This document shows positions 41,030-55,800 of a stretch of DNA of 64,000 bases, piece by piece. The notes below the pieces were generated by a model that did not search any database, had not been told where the DNA came from, and saw only the letters and a program-made list of their open reading frames with translations. Each line of letters opens with the position of its first letter. Positions within the stretch are counted from its first letter, which is position 1. The DNA lies in assembly GCF_038502225.1 (NCBI RefSeq), contig NC_091372.1, positions 9,422,024-9,486,023 of the forward strand. Reading direction: 5' to 3'. The position numbers were made by a program, and so were the translations under genes. This DNA comes from Cherax quadricarinatus. Its lineage: Eukaryota; Arthropoda; Malacostraca; Decapoda; Parastacidae.

Positions 41030-42480
41030 ATATTTACTTGATTATCAGGAAAGAGTTTTAATGGGCAGAAAAGCTAACCACTGGATATACACAGTGAAGT
41101 ATATGTCTGTTTATGATAAGTTTAATCTCTTGTTTTATGGGTTAAAATATTGTAATTGGTTATGAGTGTCTGACATACAGCTTAACGACCCTCGCGTACT
41201 AAACGAGCTTTAAACTCCATTAATCAACCACCCAAAAATTTGACCAAAACTGTTGTTTACCTTTGGTGCTGAAGTAATGATCACGTCTCACGAATTTTTT
41301 TCACCATTGATGTGGAGTAATTTTGTTTAACACAAACATAAGATTAAGTTTACATTAATATTATGTTCATGAGGAAGCGTTAAACTCATAGGAGTTCTAA
41401 AGATTTTAAAGAATTGGAGGTAATCAAAAAAATTTTAATGTTACGGCTCATCTTGGACCATTTTGAAGTTTTGATAATAGTTAACTATAAACTATGATGT
41501 TAGGTAAGACACATATGCAACAGTTAGGTATCTTTATTGTGAAACGTTTCGCCTACACAGTAGGCTTCTTCAGTCAAGTACAGAAAAGTTGATAGAAGCA
41601 GAAGATACTTGAAGACGATGTAATCAGTCCATCACCCTTAAAGTTTTGAGGTGGTCAGTCCCTCAGTCTGGAGAAGAGCATTGTTCCATAGTATGAAACA
41701 ATGGAAACTATGGAACAATGCTCTTCTCCAGACTGAGGGACTGACCACCTCAAAACTTTAAGGGTGATGGACTGATTACATCGTCTTCAAGTATCTTCTG
41801 CTTCTATCAACTTTTCTGTACTTGACTGAAGAAGCCTACTGTGTAGGCGAAACGTTTCACAATAAAGATACCTAACTGTTGCATATGTGTCTTACCTAAC
41901 AACCTGTCGGTATTTTATACCATTTTAATGTTCTATAAACTATGATCAAGACTCTCCAAATTGTGAATTAAAAGTGAAAATGTAAGTGGTACTGATATAG
42001 GTTTGTGTGTACTAGAAGGGAATTTCGTGTAAGGAAACAATCAGGTTTCGTTTTGTGAAGAGCTCTATCAGATCATGATTAAGCTCTATATTGAGTGAAA
42101 TGTTGTTCCTGTCTTTGTCGTCGCATCACTAAGATATAAAGTCTCGGTTCTCTGTCTTCTAATCGTACTAGTCTCAAATCTCACATTAAAATAGTTATCA
42201 GTGAACTTCCATTCACAGAAGTAGACTCTAGCTGCTGCATGGATGTTGTCATGGTTTACTAAAGCATCAGTAGACAGCACTGTTGACTAGAAAAAAGGTG
42301 GGTGTTTGTGTAGTGCACCGGTGGAGCTGAACTTGGTGGTTGGGTGATGGCTGGTTGAAACTGGGGTAGTGGTGAGGTGGGTGGGTGAGTAATGACTGGG
42401 TCATGTTAAAAGCACTATCCATTCTAGATAAATGTATCAGAAACTATTACATTGGGATTCAAAGATGATCATAGCTTGTT
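41030..42480. other. Tail-to-tail spacer CP9/CP10
   Basis: Contains a palindromic insertion (41499-41933) and, on the minus strand at about 42100-42285, the RNase H-like relic (ALVNHDNIHAAARVYF, CEWKFTDNYFNVRF). Otherwise it aligns with 34560-35250. No gene. Confidence 0.65.
41499..41933. mobile_element. Palindromic element with perfect 194-bp arms and 13-bp TSD
   Basis: Arms 41499-41692 and 41707-41900 are exact inverted copies around a 14-nt spacer. A 33-bp tail (AACCTGTCGGTATTTTATAC...) follows. The insertion is bounded by TATAAACTATGAT at 41486-41498 and 41934-41946. The paralogous spacer near 34690-34705 has one related copy of this target and no insertion. Arm motif AAACGTTTCGCCTACACAGT recurs near 12020. 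No coding capacity. Confidence 0.88.
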
Positions 42481-42523
42481 CTCAGTTTATTGATAAATAT
42501 AAGAAGTAAATACACGGTGAGAG

Positions 42524-43442
42524 TTATGCATAGACTGGCAGTGGACTGTAGCTTGGAGTTGGATGATAGGATGGAGAAGACTTGTAGGATGGTTTAGGAT
42601 AAGATGGAGCAGGATGGTAGGATGGTTGGTAGTGAGGGTACTGAGCCTCTCCCTGGTAGGTGACCTCAGCCACGTAGCCAGAGTCACCATTGACAGTGTA
42701 GGTCACCTGCTGCAGACGACCGTCTGGGAGCTGCACGTAGTAAGTCCCCTGGGTGTTGTAGCCATCACGAGTCTCCTGGTGACCGAAGTCGTTACCAGAA
42801 TAGTCGTCCTTCACAGCATAGTTGAAGTCGTACCGTGGATGACTCTGTGGAATGATCATAAAATAACTTATCACAGAATGTGGCTGTATTATTTTCTGTT
42901 AGCATTATATTAAATAATCTTAATATTTCTCACATCTAAAATATATAATAAGTAAATAAGCACTTAAATATTCTTAGATAACTTACATCATAGGACGGGG
43001 ATGGCTTGTAGGATGGAGTGGGATGGTAGGGAGCTGGCTGGTAGGAGGGAGCTGGGCTGTATGATGGAGTGGGTTTGTAATGTGGGGCAGGAGGGTAGGA
43101 TGGAGTGGGTCTATAGTGTGGGGCAGGAGGGTAACCATACTGTGGTGGCACACCCACCACGACACCCACCATGGCTAGAGCAAATACCACCTGCGTAAAG
43201 AAAAGGCAACCATTATTTTTCTCTTGATGACGACCAGAATGCGCCACCTAACACAGATGGCGCAGGACCATTATAAAGAAACCACAGACATAAATTTAGT
43301 AGCTGATGACCAGACTTCGGTGCCCAACACGATCTGTGAAGCAACAGCAATAGTGTCTGTAAAACTAGGTTTTCAGTAAACATAATTGATTACTCGGAAA
43401 AATGAAGGTAAACACTGTTTAGTAGTTGTATCTCACCTTCAT
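42524..43442 (-). CDS. CP10: class A RR cuticle protein
   Basis: Predicted secreted chitin-binding protein of 176 residues. Exon 1 is 43437-43442 (MK), exon 2 is 42987-43190 (68 codons) and exon 3 is 42524-42844 (106 codons plus stop). Signal peptide is about MKVVFALAMVGVVVG; the linker has PHYRPTPSYPPAPHYKPTPS. RR domain SHPRYDFNYAVKDDYSGNDF, TYYVQLPDGRLQQVTYTV, GDSGYVAEVTYQGEAQYP; tail PKPSYKSSPSYHPTPSYSPL ending PVYA. Minus-strand AATAAA at 42486-42491; TATA at 43491-43497. Tail to tail with CP9, head to head with CP11. Nearly identical to CP8 in exon structure. Confidence 0.92.
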
Positions 43443-43670
43443 GTTGTTGCTGGGACGAGAGAATGAATGATGTTGACCAGAGCTGTGGAGTTATATACTG
43501 AGCCTCTCCCAGGGTGGGAGTGCTGGAGGGAGGGAGGAGTGGAGTGTTTACTGTAGTTCCTACAGATGTCACCACGCCCCTTTCCTGAGAGAGCTACGAC
43601 CTTCCAGTCTAACAACAAACACACTCACAACTACACAAACACAACACTGCTTAACCTGACTGATCAAGGA
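43443..43670 (-). promoter_or_regulatory. CP10 class A promoter
   Basis: TATATAA at 43491-43497 and the same upstream class A motifs as CP8 without insertion. Confidence 0.8.
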
Positions 43671-43704
43671 ACTCAGTCGCAAGACTACTCTGAACTACTG
43701 GCGC

Positions 43705-43910
43705 GATCACTTCCGTGGGGAAGTGGAGCAGAATCCTTCCTCCGTCAGCCATGCGTGTCGTAAGAGGCGACTAAAATGCCGGGAGCAAGGGTCTAGTAAC
43801 TCCCTCTCCTGTATATTTTACTAAATTTAAAAGGAGAAACTTTCATTTTATCTTTTGGGTCACCCTGCCTCGGTGGGATACGGCCGGTTTGTTGGAAGAC
43901 GAAGTATACA
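43705..43910 (+). mobile_element. SINE or RTE remnant sharing the RTE 3' tail
   Basis: Contains GTCGTAAGAGGCGACTAAAA, GGAGAAACTTTCATTTTATC and ends GGGTCACCCTGCCTCGGTGG then GATACGGCCGGTTTG. This tail matches the 3' end of the RTE-like LINE at about 31000-31045 (minus strand), as expected if the short element is copied by RTE machinery. Confidence 0.65.
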
Positions 43911-46860
<2,950 letters not shown>

Positions 46861-46875
46861 CGATTTCGTGAGTCA

Positions 46876-48985
46876 TAAGAACATAAGAAAGGAGGAACAC
46901 TGCAGGAGGCCTGCTGGCCCATACTAGGCAGGTCCTTTACAATTCATCCCACTAACAAAACATTTGCCCAACCCAATTTTCAATGCCACCCAAGAAATAA
47001 GCTCTGATGTGAAAGTCCCACTCAAATCCAACCCCTCCCACTCATGTACTTATCCAACCTAGATTTGAAACTACCCAAAGTCCTAGCCTCAATAACCCAA
47101 CTAGGTAGACTGTTCCACTCATCAACTACCCTATTTCCAAACCAATACTTTCCTATGTCCTTTCTAAATCTAAACTTATCTAATTTAAATACATTACTGC
47201 GGGTTCTCTCTTGGAGAGACATCCTCAAGACCTTATTAATATCCCCTTTATTAATACCTATCTTCCACTTATACACTTCGATCAGGTCTCCCCTCATTCT
47301 TCGTCTAACAAGTGAATGTAACTTAAGAGTCTTCAATCTTTCTTCATAAGGAAGATTTCTAATGCTATGTATTAATTTAGTCATCCTACGCTGAATGTTT
47401 TCTAACGAATTTATGTCCATTTTGTAATACGGAGACCAGAACTGAGCTGCATAATCTAGGTGAGGCCTTACTAATGATGTATAAAGCTGCAGTATGACCT
47501 CTGGACTTCTGTTGCTTACACTTCTTGACATAAATCCCAGTAATCTATTTGCCTTATTACGTACGCTTAGGCATTGCTGTCTTGGTTTAAGGTTGCTGCT
47601 CACCATAACCCCCAAGTCCTTTTCGCAATCTGTATGGCTAAGTTCTACATCATTTAACTTATAAGTACTAGGGTTATGGGCACTCCCAAGCTTCAGAACC
47701 TTGCATTTATCTACATTGAACTGCATCTGCCACTTTTCTGACCAAGAATAGAGTTTGTTTAAATCCTCCTGAAGTTCCATAACATCTACGTTTGAATCAA
47801 TTATCCTACCTATCTTTGTGTCATCGGCGAATTTGCTCATATCACTAGTAATTCCCTCATCAAGATCATTGATATATATTATAAACAACAACGGGTCCAA
47901 GATTGATCCCTGTGGAACGCCACTTGTTACAGATCCCCACTCGGATTTAACCCCATTTATGGACACTCTCTGCTTCCTGTCAGTGAGCCATGACTCGATC
48001 CACGAGAGCACTTTTCCCCCAATGCCATGAGCTGCCACTTTCTTTAACAGTCTATGGTGCGGAACTCTATCAAAAGCCTTACTAAAATCTAAGTAAATAA
48101 TATCAAATTCTTTATTGTGGTCAACAGCCTCAAAAGCTTTACTGAAGAAAGTTAATAAATTAGTTAGACAAGACCGGCCTCTTGTGAATCCATGCTGAGT
48201 ATCATTAATCAAGCTATGCTTATCGCGATGGCTTCTTATAATCTCAGCTATAATTGACTCTAGTAATTTGCCTACAATGTCAGGCTTATTGGGCGGTAAT
48301 TTGACGGTAACGACTTGTCCCCTGTTTTAAAAATAGGAATTACATTAGCCATCTTCCACATATCAGACAATACACCTGTTTGAAGAGATAAATTAAAAAT
48401 ATTAGTTAATGGTTCACAGAGTTTCATTTTGCATTCCTTAAGAACCCTTGAAAAAACCTCATCAGGACCCGGCGACTTATTTTGCTTCAGTCGGTCTATC
48501 TGCTTCACAACCATCTCACTAGTGACTGTGATGTTACATAATTTATCTTCTTCTAGCCCACTGTAAAAATTAATTACTGGAATATTGTTAGTGTCTTCCT
48601 GTGTAAAAACTGAGAGAAAATAATTATTTAAAATCGAGCACATTTCATTCTCTTTGTCAGTAAGGTGCCCATAGTTATTTTTAAGGGGACCTATCTTATC
48701 TCTAACTTTTGTTCTATAGACCTGGAAAAAACTTTTTGGGTTAGTTTTAGAATCCCTAGCAACTTTAATTTCATAGTCCCTTTTAGCTTTTCTTATCCCC
48801 TTTTTAATGTCCCTCTTAATGTCAATATACTGATTCATAAGATGACCCTCACCTCTTTTGATACGCCTATAAATTCCTTTCTTATGCCCTAGTAGATATT
48901 TGAGCCTATTATTCATCCATTTTGGGTCATTTCTATTTGATCTAATTTCTTTATATGGGATAAACGCTCTTTGAGCAGCATGTGG
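46876..48985 (-). mobile_element. CR1-like LINE, 5'-truncated, with RT
   Basis: Two adjoining minus-strand frames. The upstream one (48272 to about 48985) has NDPKWMNNRLKYLLGHKKGI, LKQNKSPGPDEVFSRVLKEC, ANVIPIFKTGDKSLPSNYRP. The second (47022-48212, 396 codons) has IYLDFSKAFDRVPHHRLLKK, SGVPQGSILDPLLFIIYIND, the catalytic FADDTK and the C-terminal FGNRVVDEWNSLP. A small deletion shifts the frame near 48280. The 3' end carries TTCTTATG repeats typical of CR1. The endonuclease is missing, and the expected GPLLF reads DPLLF. It lies immediately upstream of the CP11 promoter block. Confidence 0.88.
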
Positions 48986-48986
48986 T

Positions 48987-49233
48987 AGGATTACTGAGTG
49001 TGGGACACATGGAGAGGCTACAGTATGTGTCCGGTGTACACAGCGTGATCCATTCATGATACATCTGATCTTAGTGACCCAGTCCAGATTTTCACTCTTT
49101 ATCCGCAGCTTTTCTGACTTTTTGTGTTTAACCCAGTTGTTGCATGCTGGGTATCACGACATGCCCGAGGTCCCTGGAGGGTATATAAGCAGTGGGGCAG
49201 CATGACTGGGCACCACACACTACCATTACCACC
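48987..49233 (+). promoter_or_regulatory. CP11 class B promoter
   Basis: TATATAA at 49182-49188. The distal block AGGATTACTGAGTGTGGGAC is present once, then GATCTTAGTGACCCAGTCC and TAACCCAGTTGTTGCATGCT. A LINE ends one or two bases before the block. Confidence 0.8.
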
Positions 49234-50577
49234 ATGAAGGTAAACCATGGTATTTTACGAATTTTTACAATACAAAAATGTTGATTTTTCAGACAAGATA
49301 TCCTGTGTTATATATACTTGATGATATATTCATAATTTCTATTTGTAATGCACGTATATATAAGTATCTCATAGCGCACATTGAAAGGGACCTGGGTTCA
49401 GTCTAAGGCGAAACGAGGCTTGCAAAAATATCTCCTTACACATGCTACCTCTCTTCTCCTTGTATCCTGGGGTAGGACGTGAGGATTTGCGGTTTTTTTT
49501 TCTTCAGACTGCTTCCTGTGTACCACTAAAACTAAAATATTTTGGTTAAAATCCATTATGTTATAGTCGGAATACCTATCTTCTTCACCAGGTCATTCTT
49601 GTACTAACTTTGGCTGCAGCCGCTGTGGCAGCACCATCTGGACCACCATACGGATTCTCACCATCATACAGACCAGCACCATCCTACGCATCGGTAAAGA
49701 AACCCTGTTCATACTCACCTATTTCTGGTTATAGGGGTCTATTCACAGCTCCTGGCCCTGCCTCTTAACATGGCTGTTACCTGGTTCACTCTTATAGCTT
49801 CGTAAATACTATCATTCCTATAGTTTTGTCGTTGTTTGGAGTCAGCCTTTTGACCATTCATGTGGGATTTTGAAGCCATTATGCAATAAAAGCATCTTAT
49901 TTATTTTTAATCTTAATTTAATTATATGGCATTACATAACAGTACATAACGAAAATTATCATATATAAACTTAAGAAGCTGTTGATAGTTATTTAGAGAT
50001 GAGCTTCAGAATCTGTGCATGTGCATATTGAGATGCTGCAAGAAATTTCAGTGACGTCGATATATAAAATTTAAAAAAATAATGTTGAAACGTATTGTTA
50101 TTAACACACAATTTTGAGAGAAAGCTTTATATGAAGGTTCGGTTCACCTTGGAATGATTGATACTGGTCAGAATGGACCACAATGTCGTTTATTTTTGTC
50201 ATTCCAAATTGTGGTTCAGCTGTGAATTGTTCAAGCCAGGGTATTTTGATTACATATCTTAGCTAGTTATTCCATTTTCTCCTTGGTAGGGTCCAGCACG
50301 GTACAGCTTCGACTATGCTGTGAACGACCCTCCCTCCGGCAACGACTTCGGTCACCAGGAGTCTCGTGATGGTGACCACACTCAGGGGTCGTACTACGTG
50401 CAGCTCCCCGACGGTCGTCTGCAGCAGGTGGCCTACACTGTCAGTGGTGACTCTGGCTACCTGGCTGAGGTCACCTACCAGGGAGAAGCCAGATACCCGA
50501 CCTACCAGCCAGCCTATAGGCCTGCCCCAACCTTCACTCCTCTCCAAGCCTATAAGCCCATCCCAGTGTATGGCTAA
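49234..50577 (+). CDS. CP11: class B RR cuticle protein
   Basis: Predicted secreted cuticle protein of 131 residues. Exon 1 is 49234-49239 (MK), exon 2 is 49592-49693 (34 codons) and exon 3 is 50290-50577 (95 codons plus TAA), all phase 0. Signal peptide is about MKVILVLTLAAAAVA; linker APSGPPYGFSPSYRPAPSYA. RR domain starts GPARYSFDYAVNDPPSGNDF (Gly for the usual Ala), with LPDGRLQQVAYTVSGDSGYL (Ala for Thr) and AEVTYQGEARYP; tail ends YKPIPVYG. AATAAA at 50719-50724. Head to head with CP10. A 40-bp minisatellite follows its 3' flank. Confidence 0.92.
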
Positions 50578-50918
50578 AATTTATTCATAATTAAGTTGCT
50601 ATACATATTATATAGAGATGAAATCAACCTTACATATGACAATTCACATCAGTGTGGGAATATTGATTTGATTAAAAAATGATATTTAGGAAAAATCGTC
50701 AGTATCTTTATTGTGTTAAATAAAAGATTCAATACTTAATTATGTTTATAATATATCTTGTTACTGTGTGTTTTCAACACTTATTATCATTAAAGTGATT
50801 TAGTGGGCAGAAAAGTTGAGCACAGGATGTATTCCTTGAGGTATACTCAGTGTATATATGCAGAGAATATACTTTAAACCCTATTTTCAAGATTGAGGTA
50901 TTCTTGACTGCTGGTGTA

Positions 50919-51605
50919 CGGGTGACATGCAGTCTTAATGACCCTCCTGAAGTAAATACGGGTGGCATGCAGTCTTAATGACCCTCGTGAAGTAAATACG
51001 GGTGGCATGCAGTCTTAATGACCCTCGTGAAGTAAATACGGGTGGCATGCAGTCTTAATGACCCTCGTGAAGCAAATACGGGTGGCATGCAGTCTTATTG
51101 ACCCTCGTGAAGTAAATACGGGTGGTATGCAGTCTTAATGACCCTCGTGAAGTAAATACGGGTGACATGCAGTCTTAATGACCCTCGTGAAGTAAATACG
51201 GGTGGCATGCAGTCTTAATGACCCTCGTGAAGTAAATACGGGTGGTATGGAGTCTTAATGACCCTCGTGAAGTAAATACGGGTGACATGCAGTCTTAAAG
51301 ACCCTCGTGAAGTAAATACGGGTGGTATGCAGTCTTAATGACCCTCGTGAAGTAAATACGGGTGACATGCAGTCTTAATGACCCTCGTGAAGTAAATACG
51401 GGTGGCATGCAGTCTTAATGACCCTCGAGAAGTAAATACGGGTGGTATGCAGTCTTAAGACCCTCGTGAAGTAAATACGGGTGGCATGCAGTCTTAATGA
51501 CCCTCGTGAAGCAAATACGGGTGGCATGCAGTCTTATTGACCCTCGTGAAGTAAATACGGGTGACATGCAGTCTTAAAGACCCTCGTGAAATAAATACGT
51601 TTCGC
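50919..51605. repeat. 40-bp minisatellite downstream of CP11
   Basis: About 17 units of 40 bp (ACGGGTGGCATGCAGTCTTA, ATGACCCTCGTGAAGTAAAT). Similar single-copy sequence (CTTAACGACCCTCGCGTA; reverse complement near 55600) occurs in the 3' flanks of CP9 and CP13, which identifies the seed. Confidence 0.95.
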
Positions 51606-52130
51606 CCATTTCTCCTGCGGCAGACTTGTTCATTCGGACATAGTGATGACCGACTAAGGTAAACATACATCTCTCTGACCTTGTCGAAGTTCCAATAGAT
51701 CAAAACGGTGTCTTTCGTAAGCATTTACTAAATCCTTTAGATATAGGAACCAAGATTACATAAAAAAAAAATATTCTGGCAGTATAATAACCTATTGAAA
51801 GGAAGCAATGAGGGCTATTTAGATATCTGCAAAAATAGCCCAGATACGGTAATTACCTGGATGACTCACATAAAATCCTCTCAAAATCATAGACGACTCT
51901 TTGGATATATAAATTTGTTGCACAGTGCACACGACGTTGTGTATAATTTCCAGCTGGTGTATTTTCTATACACCGTAGACTACATACTATTATTTATCTA
52001 AGGTATTAAAACGTCCAGAAAAGGGAGGCTGTTTTTCTCCAGTCGTATTTAAACCTAATGTGGAATGATGTAGCTTTCTAAATTATGAAAATTCAAAATT
52101 TTGTACATCAGGTTATTGGAAAATGTTTAT

Positions 52131-52222
<92 letters not shown>

Positions 52223-52760
52223 TCTTTACTTACTACCAGTACATGTACAAGGTATACAGACCATAGCTGACATCAATGACATGCTACTATATAGAAAGCC
52301 GCTTGTTATGCTGAGCATTTCCCGCAAATTAGGTCAGTTTTGTCCCAGGATGCGACCCACACCAGTCCACTAACACCCAGGTACCTATTTACTGCTAGGT
52401 GAACATGGACAGCAGGTGTCTTAAGGAAACACACTGAGGTCCAGGGGTCGATCCCTAACCTGGGATCGACCCCGGACATCAGTGTGTGCAAGCTGAGTGC
52501 GACAGCAATCGATTATATATTAAATGAAATTGGAATGGGTGGAATACCTATACTTAGTCCACTGTTTTGCCTTAAGAACTTGTAAAGACTGTACAAATTA
52601 ATAATGTTAGTTTGTTCCTGGCATATCCTCGCTCAAACATGTATAGAAATTATTCTATACATATGCATGTTCATTTTGGTAATATATACATGGTTTCCGT
52701 CAATACATGAGTATACAGAAGCATGCATAGTCTAGCGTAGCTCTGCGGTTGATGTCCGCG
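51606..52760. other. Spacer at the inversion breakpoint
   Basis: Apart from a SINE S1 (52136-52490), no gene is recognised. From about 52730 the class A upstream homology of CP12 begins (GCGGTTGATGTCCGCGTTGC). Confidence 0.55.
52136..52490 (-). mobile_element. SINE S1 copy with AAT tail
   Basis: AAT tract 52136-52221, then on the minus strand the S1 body (CTTGTACATGTACTGGTAGT, TCAGCATAACAAGCGGC, AAAACTGACCTAATTTGCGG) to a tRNA-like end near 52480. Confidence 0.85.
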
Positions 52761-52990
52761 TTGCTTGGTCAGTCAGGTTAAGCAGTGTTGTGTTTAACTT
52801 GTGTAGTTGTGTGTTTATTGTTATATTGGAAGGTCGTAGCTCTCTCAGGAAAGGGGCGTGGTGACTTCTGTAGGAACTACAGTAAACACTCCACTCCTCC
52901 CTCCCTCCAGCACTCCCACCCTGGGAGAGGCTCAGTATATAACTCCACAGCTCTGGTCAACATCATTCATTCTCTCGTCCCAGCAACAAC
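52761..52990 (+). promoter_or_regulatory. CP12 class A promoter
   Basis: TATATAA at 52936-52942, with GGAAAGGGGCGTGG, GTAGGAACTACAGTAAACAC and CACCCTGGGAGAGGCTCAG in the class A order. Inverted relative to CP6, CP8 and CP10. Confidence 0.8.
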
Positions 52991-53036
52991 ATGAAGGTGA
53001 GATGCCACTGGTACACTATTTTTACCCTCATTTTTT

Positions 53037-53123
<87 letters not shown>

Positions 53124-54915
53124 TTCTATCATGCTAAGAAAGTAGCATGTCTATGCCACATCCAACAAACTTAGCAGACTCTTGGATGTCACTTCTGCCA
53201 GACTCCTGCTAGGCTTCACCTTCCTCTGGGAGGCTGCATTACCAGCTGGTGTAGACATAACTAAACATAAACTTTGCCAGATGGACAATTATTACACCTT
53301 GAGTCATTATGCTCTGCTCTGTGCAAAAAAAGTCGACTACCCACAGATGTTTATTTTATGTCAATATATTTTATCCACAGAGGCATATTACCAGACATTC
53401 CGGAAGAGTGTCATGCTTTTAACTCTTGTAAATAACTCATGACAGCTTAACCTTATCTAAAGTTAATCATGATGGCTAAAATATTAAATATTATAATAAT
53501 TCATGAACATATATAAGCTTTATTGTATTCTTGTAATTTAGTTCACGTCTGCATAAAAAAAATTCATTGTTAATGTTACAGAAAGATCATAAACTTGTAA
53601 CTCTCATGACTCCAGGAATAGTGATACCACGACTGCATACAGATCACGGAACGGGTGGGGTCTGAACTCATGGCAAGTGATTCGTAAAAATCAGAGGCCA
53701 GTACGTTAACTGCTCGGCTAGCTGGCTCTTATAAGATTCATCCAACTACGTATATTCGTATAAACCATAGAGAGGTTAGCATGGGTCACAACTGTGACCA
53801 CAGACGTGGGGTTCACCTGTAAAAACCTCCATTGATGATCACAGTGGTGACCCATGCTGACTTCCATATGGTGTGTAGAAATATACCTAGTTAGATGAAT
53901 CATAATGGAGACAGCTGGCCCAGTGGTTAACGCCCGGACCTATGACTTTTACGACTCGCTTGCCATGGGTTTAGTCGCCACCAGTTCTCTAATTTATTTT
54001 AATAAACTTGTAAATAGATTATTAGCATGTAACCTAATTGCCTCTCAGAACAAAACCCAGTTCCTGGATCCATTGTATCCCTCTGTAATTTTTAAACTAC
54101 CACCAATGGTGGAATGGAACTGGGAGACTGCCAACCTCAGAATGGGTATGTGGTGCCTGCCACCCTCCCAATGGTAATGGGATGCAAACTAGAGCTGTTA
54201 AATCAACATTCTGGTCGTCATCAACAGAAAAAAATATATTTGTCGTTTCTTAACACAGGTGGTACTTGCTTTAGCCATGGTGGGTGTCGTGGTGGGTGTC
54301 CCACCACAGTATGGTTACTCTCCTGCCCCACACTACAGACCCACTCCATCCTACCCTCCTGCACCAACTTACAAACCAGCTACATCCTACAAGCCAGCTC
54401 CCTACCATCCCACTCCATCCTACGGACCATCCCCGTCCTATGATGTAAGAATATCTATCAGTTCACTTAATATTTATATATCGAAGTCGTGAAACATGTT
54501 AATTTTGTTTAAATATAATTTTAAGGAAGATAATAGTCATATTCTGTGATAAGTGATGCTACGATTATTCCAGAGTCATCCTCGGTACGATTTCAACTAT
54601 GCTGTGAAAGACGACTATTCCGGTAACGACTTCGGTCACCAGGAGACTCGTGATGGCTACAACACCCAGGGGACTTACTACGTGCAGCTCCCAGACGGTC
54701 GTCTGCAGCAGGTGACCTACACTGTCAATGGTGACTCTGGCTACGTGGCTGAGGTCACCTACCAGGGAGAGGCTCAGTACCCTCACTACCAACCATCCTA
54801 CCATCCTGCTCCATCCTACAAGCCTGCTCCATCCTACCATCCTACTCCAGCCTACAAGCCTGCTCCATCCTATCATCCCACTCCAAGCTACAGTCCCCTG
54901 CCAGTCTATGCATAA
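52991..54915 (+). CDS. CP12: class A RR cuticle protein (inverted unit)
   Basis: Predicted secreted chitin-binding protein of 177 residues. Exon 1 is 52991-52996 (MK), exon 2 is 54259-54444 (62 codons) and exon 3 is 54574-54915 (113 codons plus TAA). Signal peptide is about MKVVLALAMVGVVVG; the linker has PHYRPTPSYPPAPTYKPATS. RR domain SHPRYDFNYAVKDDYSGNDF, TYYVQLPDGRLQQVTYTV, GDSGYVAEVTYQGEAQYP; the tail is longer than in other class A genes because of extra HPAPSYKPAPS-type units, ending LPVYA. AATAAA at 54954-54959. It lies on the plus strand, opposite to the other class A genes. Intron 1 contains a LINE zinc-knuckle fragment, an AT tract and an inverted SINE S2 pair. Confidence 0.92.
53040..53450 (+). 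mobile_element. AT tract and LINE C-terminal fragment in CP12 intron 1
   Basis: TA tract 53040-53120. Then about 53185-53345 reads DVTSARLLLGFTFLW and GVDITKHKLCQMDNYYTLSH, a decayed zinc-binding C-terminus of a non-LTR element. It matches 63600-63850 near CP14 (KCKLCQIDNYHTSRQHALEC). Confidence 0.65.
53640..53985. mobile_element. Inverted pair of SINE S2 fragments in CP12 intron 1
   Basis: Left piece (AAGATTCATCCAACTACGTA) and right piece (ATATACCTAGTTAGATGAAT) are inverted copies. The right piece continues into a tRNA-like head (CAGCTGGCCCAGTGGTTAAC). Confidence 0.65.
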
Positions 54916-55019
54916 CTGTCATACTGTATTCACGTCCTGACATTATATTTGTCAATAAACTGTGAACAAGCTATGAACCTCTTTTAGCCCCAATATAATA
55001 CTTTCTGTCACATTTATCT

Positions 55020-55800
55020 AGAATGGAGAGGTTAATTAACATTACCCAATCATTACTCACCCACACACCTCACCACCGTTCCGGTTCCACCCAGCCATCA
55101 CCTAACCACCAAGTTCAGCTCCACCCATTCATTACACAAACACCTCTTTTCCAGTACTGTGTACTGATGGCTCAGTTAACTCTGACAACATTCATGCAGC
55201 AGCTGGAGTCGACCTCTGTGCATGGAGCTTCACTGACAAGTATTTAAATGCGAGTGTAGAGATTAGCAAGAAGACGGTGGGCCGAGTATTTACATCTAAG
55301 TGATCAGACACAGGTACAGAAGAGCTTATATTGGGACAACTTTCCACTCAGTATAGAGCTTTATCATGATTTGATAGAGCTATTCTAAAAAGAAAACCTG
55401 ATTGTTTCCTTACAAGAAGTTCTCTTCCAGTACACATAAACCTATATCAGTGCAACTTACATTTTCACTTTTAATTCACAGTTTGTAGAGTCTTGATCGT
55501 GGTTTATAGTGGACTGTTCCTTCAGCACCAAAGATAAACAACAGTTTTGGTATTTTTTTTAGGTGGTTGATTAATGGAGTTTAAAGTTCGTCTAATACAC
55601 GAGGGTCATTAAGCTGCATGTCAAATGCTCATAACTAATTAAAAATACTAACTCTTCAAACAGAGATTAAAATAAACTCTAACCATACACAGAGACATAT
55701 ACTTCACTATGTATATCCTGTGCTCAGCTTTTCTATCCATTAACCATTTTTCCTGAGAATCAAGTAATATTGCAAACAATAACAAGCAATAACTAGGTAT
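55020..55800. other. Tail-to-tail spacer CP12/CP13 with RNase H relic
   Basis: At 55163-55303 the plus strand reads TDGSVNSDNIHAAAGVDLCA, WSFTDKYLNASVEISKKTVG, then VFTSK and stop. TDGS and the AAAG region are typical of LINE RNase H. This is the best-kept of three copies in the cluster. The rest is the inverted equivalent of 34560-35250. Confidence 0.75.
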
